NCBI GenBank assembly: GCA_032164295.1
Contig: JAJHTX010000005.1
Location: forward strand, 620,001-684,000
DNA: 64,000 nt
Direction: 5' to 3'
Source: Inonotus obliquus
Taxonomy: Eukaryota; Basidiomycota; Agaricomycetes; Hymenochaetales; Hymenochaetaceae
Below are positions 57,849-64,000 of the stretch, one piece after another. Within the stretch, counting starts at the first letter, position 1, and every line of letters starts with the position of its first letter. A program made the translations under genes and the position numbers. The notes beneath the pieces were generated by a model. It saw only the letters and a list, made by a program, of their open reading frames with translations, did not search any database and had not been told where the DNA came from.

Positions 57849-59736
57849 TTAGACGCTCTCATTGTATGCACCGCTTGTATGCGGGCAGTGCCACGCTCAC
57901 ACGGCGATGAGCGATCAAGATGTGTTCCCGCCGGCGCGTCTCCGACGCATCTTTCCACAGTTGTCCACCTCTGCTGATACAATGCGATATCTTGCCGTGC
58001 CACTCGTATTCTACTTCCAAGTACTTTTGCGGAACATGCTAGTTCTATCACGGCGACTTTAACGGCAGAATCTATGCATAAAGAATGCCGTCGGCTGGAG
58101 AGAGGCGACAGATGTCAAGACTATCCGCTTATTCGCTATCGTTGCAGCGTTGGAGTGCTACGAGATGAGTCGAGATAAGTATTAATGAAGTGCGCAGACG
58201 AGTAGATGGTATTTATTTGGGATTCTAATCTATACAGGCATAGTGTGGCATACACGAAGTGTCAATTCTAAATGAGGTTGTTAGCTACAAGACGGCGCGA
58301 AGGAGAATGACCAAGATGGACTAGAGTGGTAAGTGAACGGAGGTTGGGAGACGTATGCCACTCACTGGCCTTGGAGCTCACAGGTCTAGGTACGCTGCCG
58401 CTGCTGCACAAGAAATGCCCTTTGCCCAATCAGATATCACCTGACGCTTGCCTTTTCAAGAAACTTCAAGGTCATTCAGGATCGACCAGATCAACCTTGT
58501 CTCCGTGATACTATCTCCGAACTCTTTGACCATATCTCTTGTTCTTCAAAACATACCGCTCGTAAAACACTCGACTTCCTTACGCCATCCCGATTTCACG
58601 GTCGCACTAATATACAATTACCAGCTCTTTATCCGCAAAGCATCTTCAAGACTTCTCAAATCCCACTAATCGCCACGCGTATCATACACTAACCGTTATC
58701 ATTCAAGACGTCTCACCATTCAATTCAATTCACTTCTACCACCATTCGTAGATTCGGCTCCTCGCTCAAAAGGAGGAAAGACCAATCCCTCAACTGATTC
58801 ACCTCAGTTGACTTGCTCTTGGGTTATTCTTGTCCAAAGAACCAGCCAGTAACTTTCCGCCCCTGGAATGCAGAGAACGCAAGCAGCCCGTCCGAACACT
58901 TCTTCCAAATTCTGATGAAGGGACCGTCCAAATCAATCCATTCTCTTTCAAGTCTTTCCACGCCCCATACCGATGCTTACGTGAGGCAGAACCTAGCTAC
59001 TCCCATGGAGAATATGGCTTCTGTTCTTCCACGGCCCGCGATGTCAACAAAACGTGCTTCCGGTACTTGTATTCTAGTACGTGCATAAAACATAAAAGAC
59101 ATGACTGATAGGAGGACGGGAACTGTTTTTTTTCTTCCCTTTGCTCTTGCTCCCGCTTCACCCCCACCCCCAGCTTACGGGACTATACAACAGCAATAAT
59201 ATTACCTCTTTCGGCAATTTCGGTTTTACCGCTATTGCAAGGGACCGTAGGCTCGCACTGCACATTCCTTCCATAGCATAACCAGGATCCGCGAAGGACG
59301 AAAGAGAAAAGAGGAGCTGTCGAGAGTTTTCGTAGAAATTCCGTGAACGCATAACACGGTCAAGCGGTAGCCCTTGAACTTACTTACCGGTAACCGAGGG
59401 AAGAGGGAAAGGAGGGTGGTGACGACCGAGGTTTCACACAGGCGGACAGGAAAAACCTAGGCCAGGCAAAGGCGAAAGGGTCACATTCGGATCGGGGGTA
59501 CCACATCTCGATCGTTTTCCGCTGCATAACTGAATTGAATTGTTCACTGCCAAGTTGTCAAGGTTCCCCCCTCCCATAGGCGAAATTTCAGTGAATATAT
59601 AAAATCGCAACCTCAATATCTTGCATCCTTCTTTTCTTTTCTTTTTCTGGTCTTGCTTCCTGCTTCCCTGATTCCGCCCACTCCCGCCTGAGTCGAAGGT
59701 CAAGTCGAGGTCGTTCATCGAGTCGAAGACGCAACG
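57849..59736. other. Intergenic 1.9 kb, no gene seen
   Basis: No frame over about 95 codons and none protein-like. A pyrimidine-rich stretch (59630-59690, ttcttttcttttctttttctgg) lies before the ankyrin gene and probably marks its promoter or leader. Confidence 0.45.
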
Positions 59737-62700
59737 ATGGTGGTGGATTGTATGTTACGCGATGCTGCTATTTCTGGAGATGAGGAGACGTTCCTTCGCT
59801 TACTCCAGGATGGGGAGGATGTGAATGCCGTCGTTGGTCAGCTAATCATCGGTGCACCAAGGTTCGCTTCTCCCTTCGCTTCCCGTTTCTTGAAAGCGAC
59901 ACATGTTAACGCGTCTTTTTTTTCAATCCAAATGTAGCTTTGACGAATTAGACGCGTCTCGTGCCCAAGCAAGCGCGTCGGGGCGTCTGTTAATCCTCTC
60001 CTTCCTCCTTGAAAATCAATGTCTCTCACTATACACCCTCAACGCGTCGCACTCCTCACTCAAGGGCTTGACGCCATTAGGAATGGCAACATACCTCAAC
60101 CGACTGGACTTTGTAAATATTTTGTTGGACAAAGGCGATGGTCTCGTGCTTGTAGATGGTGTTGATAACCAAAAAGCCACTCCTGTCATGTGTGCGTTTC
60201 TTCGTATCTTTCACGCATCGGATTATTGAAAATTGACTTTTCGTTCATAGATGCTGCGCGTGACGGACATGTTGATGTTCTACACTATTTGGTGAGTCCC
60301 ATTGTAATTCCCTAAGGGACTAAAATAACTGGGTGTTGTGCGCAGATGCGACAGGGAGCGCAAATGTGTTCTGTAGACTCGTACCACCATTCTGTCTTAT
60401 TCTACGCGACGTCCGTTCCTGATTGCCTGTGGGCATGCGAGCTTAGCCTGCGTCTTCAAAGGGCGCAATCCCTATTAGTGAGTTGTAAAACGTTTTTCCG
60501 TCCGGAGAGTGATGGTAACAAACCGGTTTGATTTATGAAGTTGCACGGAAAGAAACGGAAACTAAGGCTTACGCTGCAACACGATATTAGCGAGTACAAC
60601 ACCCTGGCATGCTTGTACCAACAACATACGACGTACCCCTTGTCATCCTCGGCTTTACATTCCTGCGTGAAGCGTCTTGTGACATATATAACCAACTCCG
60701 ACCTCTCCGCGATTCAATATCTCCTTTTCCCCACGGAACAAAATAGCTCCTCTGGAAGCTCGAGCAGTAGTGCTCCCATACCGTCACTCGTCAACTATCC
60801 AGATGAGAAGGGTTGGTCGCCGATACATTACTGTGTCACTTCTTCTCGCCCGAGTACTTCCATTCTCGACACGCTATATCTCGCGGGTGCAGATCTCACG
60901 ATGTACACGCGGGATAATACTATGACACCATTACACGCTTTGGCGAGATTTGGAGGGAATGGGAGTACAGCTTCCTTCCGCCTATATGCGTTCATCGTGC
61001 ATCTTGTACGCGATCTCGGCGCGCCGCTTGCTGCTGTGGACTTGGCGGGCGAGACATGTATACATGTTGCTGCGCGTTATGCCCGATGCGAGGGTATTCT
61101 CATGGCGTTCCTGGAGTGCGATACCGACGGCACCGCCGCAAAAATAAAGAACAACGATGGGTACGTTTTTATGTACTTGTTTCAGCTTCAGGATGTTGAG
61201 TATTTCTTATGAAACAGAAAAACTGCCTACGAAGTCGCAAAACCCGAGTTTCGGTCTGTGTTTGAGCAGGATGAAGGATCAATACGGCCCGGTTCTGCTG
61301 CGTCGCTACGAACAATCAAGCCGACCGTCTCGTCGTCGTCGCTTACCACGAGTGATTCTTCTGGTTCCTCGAGTTCCTCCGGTTCGGATGAAGATGACGA
61401 GACGGAGCAACGCGGGCAATTCCCTCGTCCGATGTCGCGTGAAAAGGAGGATCTTCGTGCGGCGCTTATAAGTGCCGAAGGGGCGCAGAAAATTTTGGAT
61501 CGGCTCGAATACGTTGCTGAGCAGCTGCGAAAGTCGAGGAACCAGAATGGTGATTTCGCACATACGTATAATGCTTCCAAGGGTAAAGCGAAGAAAACCG
61601 TCGGCGTCGATAGCAGCGAGGTTCTTCTACAGTATGCACGGCGGACCAGCTCCGAACTACTGGAACGTTACCGCCAATTGATCGACTTTGAGCTGGACGA
61701 TTTACAAACCGCGCGAAACGTGTACGCATCACTCGAGCAACTCGTTGCGCGTCTGGAAGAACGTGCTCTCGCCGAACAGCGAGAAGAACGAGCAGCAACT
61801 CCTTCGCTAGCAAACCGAAGAAGATTCTCAGCGACGCCCTCGCTCGTCGCTTCAGGATCATCGGCTTCCCTGGCTTCGCTTGCGGATCTAGCCGCACTCA
61901 TCACACCCACCGGCTCCCCCCGAATGCGAGCAGAAGTGGAAGATCTAAGTACTCCGCGGTTTGAGTACGATAACAATTCGGTTAAAACTGTAGTCGAAGA
62001 CGAAGAAGCCGAGATTGATTTTGCGTGCGCATTGGCTGCGGGAAGTGTTACTCGGCAGCGCCGTGCGTCCGCTCTGAATGGTGTTTTCGCATATGCTTCG
62101 ACGACGGAGACCATGAGTGGACATGACTATGCGCTACCGTTCCCTGACCCGACTTCCCCGCTCGAGGAGGGCGTTAACCTCGTGTCCATTCCCCCAACGT
62201 GTGCAACTGAATCTCAAGAATCGACGGAAGCTTCCGAAGGATCTACCGTTGGTAATGTGGAGACTGAAAAGAAGGCGAAGGGGGAATCTTGGCTTGACCC
62301 ATATGTCCGACGGGCGAACTCCGACATGCTTAAGGTCCACCTGGCGAACTTGTTGGAAATCGAGGAGATGTTGTTCGGAAGGGAGGATAGGGAGAGAGAG
62401 GAAGCGCCGAGCCCCGGAAGTATTTCAGATGAAGAGGAGAATGTTGTCGGGTGGAGAGAGGGTGTGGATCACGCTGCATCACACGAGGTGGAGGTATTTG
62501 GAGATGAGGGTGGAAATTTCTTAGACATTTTTGCGACGGATGATGAGGAACGTGGGATTGTGCATGTGCGCGACGAGGAGTATTACGATGATGGGCAGTT
62601 CTTGGACCTATTTGCGTCGTCGGAAGGAGATAGCGAGGACGATGAGATTGAGAGTAGTTCAAGACGCGCATCTACGGTTAAACCAGTGCACAGAAAGAGT

Positions 62701-63451
62701 GTCTTTGCGTGTGGACGGCCTTCGGCTGTGGATCTCCTGAGGATTGCTAGGCGAGAGTTGTACGCTGTTGAGGAGGCCATGTTGACAGTACGTATTTCTC
62801 CCTTCGCTTTGGTTTAAAGCGTTTAACGTTTTGTGCGTTCTGCTGCAGGCCTGTCGTTCCATCGAAACGGCTCAGTGTTACATAAGTCAGGCTGAACAGC
62901 TCACAAGCGAAATATTCGAAAAGATGGGAAACACCATACAAGCTTCACGTCTTGCATCTGCGTTGAACAATATTTGTTCGGACGGGATTGCTATGCCTTC
63001 GCCAATTCAAAGCCGAAGTCGGAGTGACTCGAATGATAGCGATGAGACATATTGCGGGAGGACGCCGACGAGTTCTCCTATCTATCAACAGAGGACGAGG
63101 GTGAATGTGAGACAGGGGAATGAGTCATTTGCTTTCCCTCTTCCTCCGCCTTCAACCTATACTATCCAACCACGTTCTCTTAAACACTATCAATCCATGC
63201 CTTCTCTCATGTCACTGTCATCATCAACCTCTCCATCGTCATCCGTGTCCCCTGTCAGCCCTCCGTTCAGGACACCAGTGGTTGTAGAACCCATGTCAGC
63301 GACGAGTGAGAGTTTGTCGAGTCTACGTCAATTGCTGGTACGGAAAGTTCCGATTTGGTTAGACGCGACGGCGTATGATGTCGATAAGGCGTGTTCGTGG
63401 GTTGGTATCGTTCAAGCTGTTGTTTTGAACGTGCGGCGCTCGAGAATGTAA
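59737..63451 (+). CDS. Ankyrin-repeat protein with long acidic/Ser-rich C-terminal region
   Basis: About seven exons and about 1,100 residues. The start is MVVDCMLRDAAISGDEETFL. Ankyrin repeats follow: GLTPLGMATYLNRLDFVNIL, ARDGHVDVLHYLMRQGAQMC, EKGWSPIHYCVTSSRPSTSI, DNTMTPLHALARFGGNGSTA, LAGETCIHVAARYARCEGIL and KTAYEVAKPEF. The exon 61258-62789 then gives a Ser/acidic block, a helical region (EDLRAALISAEGAQKILDRL, LLERYRQLIDFELDDLQTAR, LEQLVARLEERALAEQREER), and long disordered acidic stretches. The last exon has VEEAMLT joining ACRSIETAQCYISQAEQLTS, and ends with CSWVGIVQAVVLNVRRSRM. It is probably a cytosolic or nuclear scaffold. Not a known named family to me, though similar ankyrin plus coiled-coil proteins occur in basidiomycetes. 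Confidence 0.78.
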
Positions 63452-64000
63452 GCGGTGATGAGGTGTTTCAACGATGAGGTGTAGTTGCATTGGACAATGC
63501 CTATTCGACTTTTCGACTGTTCCGACTTTGACATCAAACTATGGAGTTTCGGATTGGATTGGAAGCCCTTGAATTTTTTGTATCATACGTATCGCTCTGC
63601 CCTGCAAACATTCGTTCGTTCATTCTTTCTGTTCACACCATTTCGCTCTTTTTGCTTTCGTTTCAATTAGTTCCCGTACGTTACGTTTATCTGTCAGTTT
63701 TATTTCGACTGACTAGTGCATTATTAGTTACTTTACGTCTTCTGAATACTTTATGGTTGTTATATCAGTAGCTTAGCACGCAACTTTTGTTTCTTGGATT
63801 GGATATTCTGTGATAATGTTACTTAGTGATCGATTATTTGAATCGGATGTCTGTTATTTTACAGGTGATTTTGGGAGTGGCCTTATACAGTAATGAGAGA
63901 TCGACGTGCTGTAATCAGGAGCGTCACTGAAATCACATGCGAGATTGATGATGGGGATAGCACTGCAACAAGAACCCGGAGCTTGAGCCGTATGGAAACT
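63452..64000. other. 3' flank of the ankyrin gene, no further gene seen
   Basis: T-rich, AT-rich 3' region. No coding or RNA feature recognised before the window ends. Confidence 0.45.

Noticed and set aside
1..64000. Secondary-metabolite or other metabolic gene cluster
   Set aside because: No PKS, NRPS, terpene synthase or P450 core gene; the transporters are isolated from each other.

Overview
The window is nuclear DNA of a filamentous basidiomycete, most likely an Agaricomycete. Genes lie on both strands and are broken by many short GT-AG introns of about 50-75 nt. The gene repertoire also fits: a DUF6533-type membrane protein, a NACHT-WD40 NLR, a two-domain PhoD-like phosphatase, an OPT transporter, and Ser/Thr-rich single-pass membrane proteins. 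I see no rRNA, tRNA gene, CRISPR array or virus.

Left part (1-10.4 kb). A DUF6533 gene runs off the left edge. Next come two tandem paralogues of a secreted, single-pass membrane protein (1840-2980 and 4136-5324), then a TVP38/VTT-domain Golgi-type membrane protein (6249-8944), then a small one-pass membrane protein (9722-10365). The first three share a homologous C-terminal cassette ending in PPPEYRP or SPPEYRP. The fourth has PPPVY. All four therefore carry a PPxY motif, the ligand of WW domains. A tandem duplication of about 2.5 kb made the two secreted paralogues, and it left a decayed copy of the TVP38 tail at 3478-3690.

Middle (11-31 kb). An MFS transporter is followed by a mucin-like plasma-membrane protein with Asp-Ser-Thr repeats; a 10-bp perfect inverted repeat lies just before its start. 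A gene-poor, repeat-like island (about 20-23 kb) contains a broken gene. Then come an OPT transporter, a small gene built by internal exon-intron duplication with a degenerate neighbour copy, and MOCS2A (molybdopterin synthase sulfur carrier). A retroposon with a tRNA-like head, poly(A) tail and 14-bp target-site duplication sits just upstream of MOCS2A.

Right part (31-64 kb). A large NLR has the order C2, helical, NACHT, 14 WD40. It is followed by a PhoD-like phosphatase and by a divergent pair of an FHA + G-patch protein and an XLF-like end-joining factor. After a gene-poor 3.8 kb come a paraoxonase-like lactonase/arylesterase and two tandem copies of an APC6/Cdc16-like TPR protein. The second APC6 copy carries along a truncated first exon of the paraoxonase, so the duplicated unit included their shared divergent promoter; the first copy has lost the ancestral start codon. 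A POT1-like OB-fold gene and a long ankyrin-repeat protein end the window.

Intron-exon structures were inferred by eye from splice signals and frame continuity, so gene ends are firmer than internal exon borders. Two threads stand out: repeated local tandem duplications whose breakpoints lie inside a neighbouring gene, and the spread of one PPxY tail module over unrelated membrane proteins.
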